Positions 7,674-14,552 of a stretch of DNA of 21,270 bases are shown piece after piece; within the stretch, counting starts at the first letter, position 1, and each line of letters starts with the position of its first letter. Origin of the DNA: Candidatus Kuenenbacteria bacterium CG10_big_fil_rev_8_21_14_0_10_36_11 (GTDB lineage Bacteria > Patescibacteriota > Patescibacteriia > UBA2196). The position numbers and the translations under genes are program-made. The stretch spans positions 1 to 21,270 of the forward strand of contig PFBP01000051.1 in assembly GCA_002778535.1 (NCBI GenBank), in the 5' to 3' direction. Under the pieces are notes generated by a model. The model saw only the letters and a program-made list of their open reading frames with translations, did not search any database and was not told the origin of the DNA.

Positions 7674-9125
7674 TTATTTTGACACAAATGACTTAGCAAG
7701 TTTAAATTCTATTGGCCAGCAAAAAAATTTTAATTTCCATCTTAATTTGCAAAGTAACACAAAACCCAACTTCAACCACTTTTTTGCTTTCACACTTGAG
7801 CCCATAGCGCTTTGAATTGAATGCGCGCCAAAACGGACATACGCTTCCATTGATTCCACAAAATTTTTGTCCTTATTTTTAACCCAGGGAAAATTTTTTA
7901 TTGCCAAATAATTTAATTCATTTTCTGCCAGATGCGCCCACTCCTCAAGAGTTTTAGGTGCTTGCCAGCCGCTTTGCAGACACTCATCATATAATTCAGA
8001 ACCAGGATATGGCCGAAAAACCTGCGGGCCAAGAATCTGCACTTTTGGGCTTAATTTTACCAATTTATCAATTAAATTCAAGGTGGCCATAATGTCCGAG
8101 CGGGTTTCACTAGGGAGGCCAATCATAAAAGAATATTGCGGAATAATATCATGCTTCAAAGCCATCTTGGCAGAATTTAAAATATCTTCTGGATCAATTT
8201 CTTTTTTAATTTTTTTAAGGATTCTGGGGCAGCCTGATTCAGCACCAAATGACAAAAGATAACAGCCAGATTTTTTTAGTTTATCCATAAAATCATCATC
8301 AATCATATTAGCGCGCAGATAATTGGCACGCACTGTTGTTTCCCATGGCATAATTAAATTATTTTCTATCATGCCGTCAATGATTTTTTTAGCGCGTTCA
8401 ATATCAACAAAAAAATTTTCGTCCCAAAAACGCAATTTTTTATTTTTGAAATAAGGCTTGCTTAAAATTATTTCCAAATCACTAATCACTTGTTCAGCTG
8501 TTCTTGTCCGCCAAAAATTTTTCAAAATGGCATTGACGCAGAATGTGCAGCGATGCGGACAACCGCGCGAAGTTAATGAAGGGATTAAAAATAAATTTTC
8601 TAAAATTTCTTTTGGCACCAAATCCCAGTTAAAAAGAGGCATTTGTTTTGGATCGCAAAGTTCGCGAGGTGAATTGATTTTTATTTCTCCGTTTTTTAGG
8701 CGATAAGCAATGCCTTTTATTTCATTTGAATTTTTTCCTTGCGCGATTTCCAAAGCCGTATATTCCCCTTCTCCAATGCAGATAATATCAATCAGAGCGT
8801 GTTTCGCTGTTTGCTCTGGAAAAAAAGTCGGGTGCACCCCGCCCCAAACAATTTTACAATTTGGATTTATTTCTTTAATTATTTGAGAAATTTTTAAAGC
8901 CTGACCAACTTGCATTGTCATAACAGAAAGGCCGGCAAATTCACAATCTTTAACTTTTTCTTTTATTAAATCCAAATAATTTTTCTGGCGCGCGCCGTCC
9001 ACAATTTCCACTGCCACGCCATTAGCATCTAAAAAAGTTGCCACGCTCAAAAGCCCGACAGATATTGAACTGTCGTAATTTTCTTTAGCAATGTTGAAGG
9101 GAGGGTTGATGAGAATGATTTTCAT
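7674..9125 (-). CDS. B12-binding-type radical SAM protein
   Basis: I start the gene at the ATG at 9125 (MKIILINPPF), which overlaps the upstream stop as ATGA; this gives 483 residues. The N-terminal 150 residues look like the cobalamin-binding-like domain of these enzymes (INPPF, VGLLSVATFL, GGVHPTFFPE at 95-104, IGEGE), without a clear DxHxxG cobalamin-ligand motif. The radical SAM core has the cluster motif CPHRCTFC (Cys189, Cys193, Cys196), and LSFGAESGCP and SFMIGLPSE are later core elements. The C-terminus (FVLLCKLRWKLKFFCWPIEFK) is basic and aromatic. The family catalyses methylations, ring closures and other radical steps; within a glycan operon a sugar or lipid-carrier modification is plausible. 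The substrate is unknown. Confidence 0.9.
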   Translation of the reverse strand: MKIILINPPFNIAKENYDSSISVGLLSVATFLDANGVAVEIVDGARQKNYLDLIKEKVKDCEFAGLSVMTMQVGQALKISQIIKEINPNCKIVWGGVHPTFFPEQTAKHALIDIICIGEGEYTALEIAQGKNSNEIKGIAYRLKNGEIKINSPRELCDPKQMPLFNWDLVPKEILENLFLIPSLTSRGCPHRCTFCVNAILKNFWRTRTAEQVISDLEIILSKPYFKNKKLRFWDENFFVDIERAKKIIDGMIENNLIMPWETTVRANYLRANMIDDDFMDKLKKSGCYLLSFGAESGCPRILKKIKKEIDPEDILNSAKMALKHDIIPQYSFMIGLPSETRSDIMATLNLIDKLVKLSPKVQILGPQVFRPYPGSELYDECLQSGWQAPKTLEEWAHLAENELNYLAIKNFPWVKNKDKNFVESMEAYVRFGAHSIQSAMGSSVKAKKWLKLGFVLLCKLRWKLKFFCWPIEFKLAKSFVSK

Positions 9126-10372
9126 AAAAGACTTTTTATTACTCCCGTTGTTTTCTCCACTACCTCGCTCCATTTAAATTCTTTAGCCTTTTCACGCACA
9201 TTATTAGCCAAATTGTCGGCCAAACTTTTGTCAAATAAAATTTTAATGCACGCTGTCAGTAATTGCTCTTGATTATTATATTCCACCAAAATTCCGGTTT
9301 TATTATTTTCAATCAATTCCGGATTGCCGCCGCAGTTAGACGCAATGATTGGCGCGCCAGCTTGCATAACTTCTAAAAGTGTATGTGACAAACCCTCATA
9401 TTGCGAATTCAGAATGAAAACATCAGTGATTTTAAAATAGTTAGCCATATCCTCTTGATTTATTTTTCCTAAAAAATGAACATTATCATCTAATTTTAAA
9501 TTTTTAATTTTAGATTTTAAATTTTCCAACTCACTCCCCTCTCCTAAAATTAAAAAATTCACTAATCCGATCTGTTTAATTAAATCTGGTAAAATATTTA
9601 TAATCTGATCCACGCCTTTCCATGGCGTCAGGCGGCAGGCAGTCATCATAATTTTTTCGCCATGCGGAGAATATTTTTGTTTAATTGCCATGGACAGGTC
9701 AAGACCCGTCCCTACAATGCCCACATTAAAATCTACTGCATTATAAATGACAGAGATTTTATTTTTATATTCCCGAAAACCAAGGGATCCTTCGTCGTCG
9801 CGATATTTGCCCCGCATTATTGTGCGGGGCTCCTCCTCGGGATAAACTGCACTAACTGATAGTTTCTTATTAAACTCACAATCAACAATAATTTTATCAG
9901 CGTTAAAAAAAATTTTATTACGGCGCACTTTTAGCTTCTCAATTTTAACATCATATTTCTTGTCTTGAAAATTCATAATATAATCTTTTGTCCAGTCATT
10001 GGTGCGCGCGGTTTCCCAGGCGCTGTCGCCTGTAAAACGCAAAATATATTTTTTGCCAGTTATCTTTTTGATTAAATAAACAAAATACCCAACGCTATAA
10101 GTGTCAGTAGTATAAATTAAATCAGCCCACTTGGCCAACCTCATCATCTGCCAAAAATATTTTAATTTATTATTCTTTTTCACACGATAGACATTATTTG
10201 TGTTTTCGTGCTTTTGTGTTTTCTGTGTTTTCTGTGCTTTTGTGTTTTCTGTGTATGTTAAAATTTTAACCTCAAAACCGCGCTCAGTTAAACCCTGCGC
10301 TAAATGTGAAAGCATGGTGGCTGGTCCGCCAATATCAGGCGGGAAAATCCCAGTAGCAATTAAAAGTTTCAT
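9122..10372 (-). CDS. Glycosyltransferase family 4 (GT-B fold) with three inserted segments
   Basis: A 416-residue GT-B enzyme, about 40 longer than its neighbours. ATGIFPPDIGGPATM (6-20) is the glycine-rich N-terminal loop. VIYNAVDFN ends the N-terminal domain, MTACRLTPWKG opens the C-terminal one, LGEGSELENL follows, and EGLSHTLLE gives the E-x7-E donor motif. Three segments look foreign: a Lys/Thr/Gln-rich tandem run (about residues 41-58), YPEEEPRTIMRG...DEGSL (about 177-197) from a palindromic element, and VGTGLDLS (about 220-227) from a second palindrome in the interdomain linker. All keep the frame. The next gene begins inside its stop codon. A 46-base palindromic element ends seven bases before its ATG, and no Shine-Dalgarno site is obvious. 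Confidence 0.9.
   Translation of the reverse strand: MKLLIATGIFPPDIGGPATMLSHLAQGLTERGFEVKILTYTENTKAQKTQKTQKHENTNNVYRVKKNNKLKYFWQMMRLAKWADLIYTTDTYSVGYFVYLIKKITGKKYILRFTGDSAWETARTNDWTKDYIMNFQDKKYDVKIEKLKVRRNKIFFNADKIIVDCEFNKKLSVSAVYPEEEPRTIMRGKYRDDEGSLGFREYKNKISVIYNAVDFNVGIVGTGLDLSMAIKQKYSPHGEKIMMTACRLTPWKGVDQIINILPDLIKQIGLVNFLILGEGSELENLKSKIKNLKLDDNVHFLGKINQEDMANYFKITDVFILNSQYEGLSHTLLEVMQAGAPIIASNCGGNPELIENNKTGILVEYNNQEQLLTACIKILFDKSLADNLANNVREKAKEFKWSEVVEKTTGVIKSLL
9692..9715. repeat. In-frame palindrome inside a GT4 gene (GGACAGGTC type)
   Basis: GGACAGGTC-AA-GACCCGTCC pairs over nine bases with one mismatch (a wobble in RNA), followed by CTACA. It is translated as VGTGLDLS on the coding strand and lies in the interdomain linker. 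It is unlike the TGTCAT family in sequence. Confidence 0.7.
9783..9843. repeat. In-frame palindromic element inside a GT4 gene (TCCCGAG type)
   Basis: The edges AGGGATCC and CTCGGGAT mark the TCCCGAG-type element. Inside is a perfect eight-pair hairpin, GCCCCGCA-TTATTG-TGCGGGGC (9809-9830). It encodes YPEEEPRTIMRG...DEGSL. The ATGACA end is lost here (GGGATAAAC). Confidence 0.8.
10200..10254. repeat. Tandem 8-9-base repeat inside a GT4 gene
   Basis: Units of GTGTTTTCT and GTGCTTTT alternate about six times. On the coding strand they give a KAQKTQKTQKHENT run in an N-terminal-domain loop. Units of unequal length could shift the frame if one is gained or lost. Confidence 0.8.
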
Positions 10373-10379
10373 ATTTTTC

Positions 10380-10425
10380 TGTCATCCCCTTGAAAAAGGG
10401 GATCCCCGCTTTCGCGGGGATGACA
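10380..10425. repeat. Compact composite palindromic element, 46 bp, intergenic
   Basis: Two hairpins abut directly: ATCCCCTT-GAAA-AAGGGGAT and ATCCCCGC-TTTC-GCGGGGAT sharing the central GGATCC, bounded by TGTCAT and ATGACA. It is the shortest complete copy in the window and shows the unit structure most clearly. It ends seven bases before the ATG at 10372. Confidence 0.9.
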
Positions 10426-10443
10426 ATAGTAAAGTAGAAAAAA

Positions 10444-10863
10444 CTACTTAAAAGTAAACTTTTTATTAACAAAAAAATTCCAAACTAAAACAATGGCGGC
10501 GGTTAGAACTTTGGCAAAAATATACCAGATTCCAGCCAATTCAACCAGCAAATATAGTAGAGTGTTATTGATTAAAAGTCCGATCGCGGCCACTATCACA
10601 AAAAGGATAAACTGCCGGCTAATGTTTTTATCAACAGATTTAAAAGTAATAAACCGCTGAAAAAGATAATTAAAAATAGCGGCCAGAATAAATGATAAAG
10701 TGGCGGAAAAAATATACCAGATTTTAAGATATTCGGTAAAAACATATAAACCGCCGACATCAATAATAAAAGCAAACCCGCCGCCAATGCAATATAAAAA
10801 AAACTGTTTGATTTGCGCGCTGATTTTTTCCTGAATAATTTTGACAATAATTTCTTTAAGCAT
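10444..10863 (-). CDS. GtrA-family membrane protein
   Basis: A 139-residue protein with four predicted membrane helices (about 20-42, 50-70, 87-108 and 112-133) and short loops. Typical GtrA features are present: FFLYCIGGGFAFIIDVGGLY in helix 1, the NYLFQRFITFKS turn after helix 2, and the closing WNFFVNKKFTFK with the C-terminal basic-aromatic signature. Family members are linked to movement or handling of polyprenyl-linked sugars during cell-surface polysaccharide synthesis (for example serotype-conversion GtrA). It starts seven bases after the upstream GT4 gene ends, so it is in the same operon. The sequence before the ATG (AAAATTTT) holds no Shine-Dalgarno site. Confidence 0.92.
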   Translation of the reverse strand: MLKEIIVKIIQEKISAQIKQFFLYCIGGGFAFIIDVGGLYVFTEYLKIWYIFSATLSFILAAIFNYLFQRFITFKSVDKNISRQFILFVIVAAIGLLINNTLLYLLVELAGIWYIFAKVLTAAIVLVWNFFVNKKFTFK

Positions 10864-10870
10864 AAAATTT

Positions 10871-11992
10871 TTAAACTAGTTTATTAAATATCTCTGACAT
10901 TTTTTTAGCAATAATATTCCAATCATATTTTTCCTCTACCATTTTTTTAGCATTTGCCACCACCCTTTCAACTTCCGCATTATTTTTTTTATCCAAAACA
11001 TATTGAATTTTTTCAGCAATATTTTTAGGATTTTTTGGTTCACAAAACCAGCCAGTGTTGTTATCAATTAAAAAATCAGGAATGCCGCCGACTGGCGTGG
11101 CAATAACTGGAATTTCAGCTGCCATGGCTTCAATAAAAACATTACCAAATCCTTCACTCAAAGACGGTCTAACAAAAACATCAGCCTGTTTATATCGCTC
11201 TTGAGTTTGCATATAGTCCAGTTTACCTAAAAAAATATTCTCTCCCAGATTTAGTTCTTTAACTAATTTTTCTAATCTGCTTTTTAATGGTCCATCTCCA
11301 ATAATTTTTAAAATAACATTGCCGTGGGTGTTAGATAATAATTTAAACGCCCTAATCAAATATTCCAATCCATTTTTTTCCACTAGCCGTGATACGGTCA
11401 AAATTATTTTTCCTTCTTTTTTTTGAAACGGTGTCAATTGATTTTTTTCTGACAAACTAACTCCATTTGGCACAACTGAAATTTCTTTTTTATAGCCAAA
11501 TTTTCTGGCGCGACTTTCCAGCCATTTGCTAATAACTTGGATATGATCTGCTTTTTCATATATTTTTTTATAACGCCAAAACCAAAACCAGGTGCGTTTA
11601 TAAACATGAGACACAGAATCACCTTCCTGTAAAGTCAGCAAATATTTTACATTGGGAAATTTCTCTTTAAATTTCAAAGCAGCTAAACCAGCGCGGTTAG
11701 CCATAATTGACCAAACAATCTTATAATTATTTTTCTCATGCAATTTAACTGCTTTTCTATAAGCCAGCCAAGAAAAAAAGAATTTGCCTAATTTTCCTTT
11801 TCCAATACGATAAACTTTTACTCCATCAATTTTCTCTTCTTTTTTTTGTCGGCCATTCAAATTACAAGTGATTATTTCAAACTCAAAATCACCAGTTAGC
11901 CGTTTAGTAATTTCTTGCACCGCGATTTCCGCTCCGCCGATAAATGGAAAGTAAGTAAGAGATATAATTAAAATTTTCGGTTTGTTATTCAT
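10871..11992 (-). CDS. Glycosyltransferase family 4 (GT-B fold), first gene of the operon
   Basis: A 373-residue GT-B enzyme with no repeat insertions. SLTYFPFIGGAEIAV (11-25) is the glycine-rich N-terminal loop, VVPNGVSL (173-180) ends the first domain, and ILTVSRLVEKNG opens the second. IIGDGPLKSRL (230-240) follows, and the donor site is the E-x7-E of EGFGNVFIE (Glu280, Glu288) followed by ATPVGGIPD. It is the first of ten collinear minus-strand genes. A candidate TTGTCT-17-TAAAAT promoter places the start site at its ATG, so translation may begin on a leaderless mRNA. Donor and acceptor are unknown. Confidence 0.93.
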   Translation of the reverse strand: MNNKPKILIISLTYFPFIGGAEIAVQEITKRLTGDFEFEIITCNLNGRQKKEEKIDGVKVYRIGKGKLGKFFFSWLAYRKAVKLHEKNNYKIVWSIMANRAGLAALKFKEKFPNVKYLLTLQEGDSVSHVYKRTWFWFWRYKKIYEKADHIQVISKWLESRARKFGYKKEISVVPNGVSLSEKNQLTPFQKKEGKIILTVSRLVEKNGLEYLIRAFKLLSNTHGNVILKIIGDGPLKSRLEKLVKELNLGENIFLGKLDYMQTQERYKQADVFVRPSLSEGFGNVFIEAMAAEIPVIATPVGGIPDFLIDNNTGWFCEPKNPKNIAEKIQYVLDKKNNAEVERVVANAKKMVEEKYDWNIIAKKMSEIFNKLV

Positions 11993-11998
11993 GAATTA

Positions 11999-12027
11999 AT
12001 TTTAGCTTATTTTAGGAAAAAAGACAA
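11999..12027 (-). promoter_or_regulatory. Candidate promoter of the ten-gene glycan operon (leaderless)
   Basis: The minus strand reads TTGTCT (12027-12022), a 17-base spacer, and TAAAAT (12004-11999). Six bases later comes the ATG at 11992. The boxes match the sigma70-type consensus at four and five of six positions. No Shine-Dalgarno site could fit. Confidence 0.6.
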
Positions 12028-12049
12028 TTTAATCCGGTTACTGATATTT

Positions 12050-12078
12050 TTGCTATTTACAGACTTTTATGTCATAAT
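12050..12078 (+). promoter_or_regulatory. Candidate promoter of the divergent GT4 gene (leaderless)
   Basis: TTGCTA (12050-12055), a 17-base spacer and CATAAT (12073-12078), with six bases to the ATG at 12085. It is back to back with the operon promoter on the other strand, so the two directions share a 92-base control region. Confidence 0.6.
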
Positions 12079-12084
12079 CAAATT

Positions 12085-13296
12085 ATGACAACCATAAAAA
12101 AAATTCTGTTTTTAGTCACCCAGAGTGAATTTGGCGGGGCAAGCAAGTATATTGCTGATTTAACCCTCGGAATTGATAAAAATAAATATCTGGTTGAAAT
12201 TGCCGCGGGCGAACCAAAAAAAGAAGCTCCTAATGGCTGGCTCAAACAATTAGAATCAAAAGGTTTTAAAATTTGGCGCTTGAAACACGTGATGAGAGAA
12301 GTCAATCTTTGGCATGACTTTTTGTCTGGCTTTGAATTATACGCCCTGTTTTTAAAATCCAAGCCAGACATTATTCATCTTAATTCAAGCAAAATCGGCT
12401 CAACAGGAGCCGTCGTGGGCTTCTTATATAAAATTTTTTATCCAATTAAAAAAAAGCAGTTAAAAATAATTTACACAGCCCATGGTTTTGTTTTTAACGA
12501 ACCATTAACCATTTTCCGCCAGCTTTTTTATCGCTGGTCAGAAAGAATCTCTGGCTGGTTTAAAGATAAAATTATTTGTGTATCTGAACAGGACAAAATC
12601 ACCGGGCTGAATCATAAAATCGCCAATCATAATAAATTTATTACGATTCATAATGGTATTGATTTACAAGAGTTAAAATTTTTAGAAAAAGATGAGGCAC
12701 GAAAAGTTCTGGATTCCCGTTCCATTTGCCACTGGCAAATTGGAACTCGCGGGAATGACAATAAGAGGGGTTTGTGTTGGATCGGCACAATTGCTAATCT
12801 TTACTCTACCAAAGGCATAATTTATTTAATCAGAGCGGCTAAAATCATAACCAATAAAATGCCGGATCTAAAATTTGTGGTTATTGGCGAAGGCGGATTA
12901 AGGCCCGTATTAGAACAAGAAATTAAAAAATTAAATTTAGAAAATAATTTTTTTCTGATTGGTTCACAGCCCAATGCTTCGCAATTTTTAAAAGCTTTTG
13001 ATATTTTTTGTCTGCCATCAATTAAAGAAGGCTTTCCTTATGCGCTCTTAGAAGCCATGGACGCTGGTTTGCCAATTGTTGCTACGCCTGTGGGCGGAAC
13101 GCCAGAAATTGTGGAAGATGAAGTTAATGGGCTAATTATAGCTAAAGAAAAACCGCGCGAAATTGCCAGAGCTATAGAAAAGATTCTGAATAATCCTGAA
13201 CTGCAAGAAAAATTCAAAGAGAATAATTTAGAAAAAATCAAGCAGTTTGGTTTGGAAAGAATGATTGAACAGACAGTAAAAGTGTATGAAGAATAA
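12085..13296 (+). CDS. Glycosyltransferase family 4 (GT-B fold) with in-frame palindromic insertion
   Basis: A 403-residue GT-B enzyme read divergently from the main operon. FLVTQSEFGGASKYI (9-23) is the N-terminal loop, TAHGF (131-135) a recurring GT4 element, and TIHNGIDL (187-194) ends the first domain. IGTIANLYSTKG opens the second, and the donor site is EGFPYALLE (Glu315, Glu323) followed by ATPVGGTPE. Residues 209-226 (LDSRSICHWQIGTRGNDN) are encoded by a palindromic element at 12709-12760, just before the C-terminal domain. The gene ends seven bases before a bidirectional terminator hairpin. It is likely another assembly enzyme for the same surface glycan; its substrate is unknown. Confidence 0.93.
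   Translation: MTTIKKILFLVTQSEFGGASKYIADLTLGIDKNKYLVEIAAGEPKKEAPNGWLKQLESKGFKIWRLKHVMREVNLWHDFLSGFELYALFLKSKPDIIHLNSSKIGSTGAVVGFLYKIFYPIKKKQLKIIYTAHGFVFNEPLTIFRQLFYRWSERISGWFKDKIICVSEQDKITGLNHKIANHNKFITIHNGIDLQELKFLEKDEARKVLDSRSICHWQIGTRGNDNKRGLCWIGTIANLYSTKGIIYLIRAAKIITNKMPDLKFVVIGEGGLRPVLEQEIKKLNLENNFFLIGSQPNASQFLKAFDIFCLPSIKEGFPYALLEAMDAGLPIVATPVGGTPEIVEDEVNGLIIAKEKPREIARAIEKILNNPELQEKFKENNLEKIKQFGLERMIEQTVKVYEE
12709..12760. repeat. In-frame palindromic element with nested hairpin inside a GT4 gene
   Basis: The outer arms CTGGATTCCCG and CGCGGGAATGACA match the ends of the TGTCAT-family element. Nested inside is a second inverted repeat, TCCATTTGCC-ACT-GGCAAATTGGA, with a one-base bulge. 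The nested hairpin takes the place of the short loop seen in other copies. Confidence 0.82.
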
Positions 13297-13323
13297 AAAA
13301 GCCAGACTAAAAAGTCTGGTTTT
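13295..13323. terminator. Bidirectional intrinsic terminator between convergent genes
   Basis: A perfect seven-pair stem, CCAGACT-AAAA-AGTCTGG (13302-13319), is flanked by AAAAAA on the left and TTTT on the right. It can stop transcription of the GT4 gene on the plus strand and of gap on the minus strand. Confidence 0.85.
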
Positions 13324-13362
13324 ATCTTACCTTTTAAAAAAATGTCAATATCCAAAACAAAA

Positions 13363-14385
13363 TTACTTTTTCATCACCACCTCTACCATTTCTACTAACC
13401 GACAGCTGTAACCCCATTCATTATCATACCAAGCTAAAATTTTAAGATAGTCATCCCCAATCATCATGGTTAATTTAAGATCAATAATAACAGAGGCAGG
13501 ATTGCCAATAATATCAGTGGAAACTAATGGCTCGTCAGAAACTGTAAGAATATTTTTTAATTCAGTGCTATCAGCAGATTTTTTAAGTGCTTTATTAACT
13601 GCTTCAACATTAGTTTTTTTCTTTAAAACATAAGTAATGTCAGAAATAGAGCCGCAGATAGTTGGCACGCGAAGCGCCACGCCGTCAAATTTATCTTTTA
13701 ATTCCGGCAGAACTTCTGTGACAGCAATAGCCGCGCCAGTGGTAGTCGGAATAATATTTTCTGCAGCTGAACGGGCGCGCCGTAAATCTTTGTGCGGGCC
13801 ATCAACCAAATTCTGATCCGCAGTATAGGAATGGATTGTGTTTAAAAAAGCTTTTTTAATGCCAAAACTATCATTAATAACTTTGGTCACTGGCGCGATG
13901 CAATTAGTGGTGCAGGAAGCATTAGAAATAATTTTTTCACCTTTGTATTTCTTTTCATTAACGCCAATTAAATAAGTAGGCGTTTTGGATTTTTCTTTGA
14001 CCGGCGCGGAAATAATAACTTTTTTAGCGCCAGATTTAAGATGGCCTTCAGCCTCGCCGTCTTTGACAAATTTTCCCGTGCATTCCAAGACAACATCAAC
14101 TTTCAAATTTTGCCAGGGCAGTTGATTTAATTCTTTAAGAGAAAAAGATGGGTAAGCCGCGCCATCAATATAAATATTTTTATCATCGCTTTTGATTTCA
14201 TGGCCATAAACGCCATAAACAGAATCGTATTTTAATAAATGAGCCAAAGTAATATTATCTGTCAGATCGTTCACGGCCACGACTTTAAATTTAGGATTAT
14301 TTAAAGCGATTTTAAAAGCGGCTCGGCCAATCCGGCCAAAGCCGTTGATAGCGATTTTGATGGGTTGTGAGGATTTTTTTGGCAT
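13363..14385 (-). CDS. gap: Glyceraldehyde-3-phosphate dehydrogenase, type I
   Basis: A 340-residue GAPDH of usual length. It oxidises glyceraldehyde-3-phosphate to 1,3-bisphosphoglycerate with NAD in the cytoplasmic lower glycolytic pathway. NGFGRIGR (14-21) is the Rossmann loop, and Asp40 in AVNDLTD is the expected NAD-ribose contact. SNASCTTNC (154-162) carries the catalytic Cys158, and His185 in NTIHSYT is its partner. RRARSAAENIIPTTTGAA (202-219) binds phosphate, and WYDNEWGYS closes the active site near the C-terminus. It stands alone on the minus strand between convergent and divergent neighbours. A TTTACA-17-TATAAT promoter at 14508-14536 would give a leader of about 115 bases that includes a composite palindromic element. 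Confidence 0.97.
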   Translation of the reverse strand: MPKKSSQPIKIAINGFGRIGRAAFKIALNNPKFKVVAVNDLTDNITLAHLLKYDSVYGVYGHEIKSDDKNIYIDGAAYPSFSLKELNQLPWQNLKVDVVLECTGKFVKDGEAEGHLKSGAKKVIISAPVKEKSKTPTYLIGVNEKKYKGEKIISNASCTTNCIAPVTKVINDSFGIKKAFLNTIHSYTADQNLVDGPHKDLRRARSAAENIIPTTTGAAIAVTEVLPELKDKFDGVALRVPTICGSISDITYVLKKKTNVEAVNKALKKSADSTELKNILTVSDEPLVSTDIIGNPASVIIDLKLTMMIGDDYLKILAWYDNEWGYSCRLVEMVEVVMKK

Positions 14386-14395
14386 ATTTTTGAGT

Positions 14396-14480
14396 TGTCA
14401 TCCCCGCGAAAACGGGGATCCAGGAATCATGGACTATCACAAAACAAATTTTCTGGATTCCCGCCTACACGGGAATGACA
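14396..14480. repeat. Composite palindromic element, 85 bp, in the gap leader
   Basis: It is bounded by TGTCAT and ATGACA. The left hairpin is ATCCCCG-CGAAAA-CGGGGAT and the right one is ATTCCC-GCCTACAC-GGGAAT, separated by about 30 bases of unrelated sequence. It lies between the gap promoter and its ATG, ending 10 bases before the start codon. Confidence 0.88.
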
Positions 14481-14507
14481 AAATAATAATCTTTTTATTT
14501 TTTAATC

Positions 14508-14536
14508 ATTATACCATTATGCAAAACTTATGTAAA
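14508..14536 (-). promoter_or_regulatory. Promoter of gap
   Basis: The minus strand reads TTTACA (14536-14531), 17 bases, TATAAT (14513-14508). Five of six and six of six consensus positions match, the best -10 box in the window. The expected start is near 14501. Confidence 0.75.
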
Positions 14537-14540
14537 ATGT

Positions 14541-14546
14541 TAAAAT
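14541..14546 (+). promoter_or_regulatory. Candidate -10 box of priA (leaderless)
   Basis: TAAAAT lies exactly six bases before the ATG at 14553, in the same TAAAATTA-N4-ATG arrangement as two other genes here. The -35 position at 17-base spacing reads TATGCA (weak). It overlaps the gap promoter region on the other strand. Confidence 0.45.
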
Positions 14547-14552
14547 TAGCTT

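Noticed and set aside
9126..9173. Earlier start at 9173 for the radical SAM gene
   Set aside because: The extra 16 residues (MERGSGENNGSNKKSF) precede the conserved MKIILINPP start and would overlap the upstream gene by 52 bases; the ATGA overlap at 9125 is much more typical.
10380..10425. GC-rich hairpins of the intergenic elements as intrinsic terminators
   Set aside because: No T tract follows the stems on either strand, and this one sits inside an operon just before a start codon.
10596..10847. Hydrophobic 83-residue open frame overlapping the GtrA gene
   Set aside because: It is a frame-shifted reading of the GtrA gene, which has clear family motifs in its own frame.
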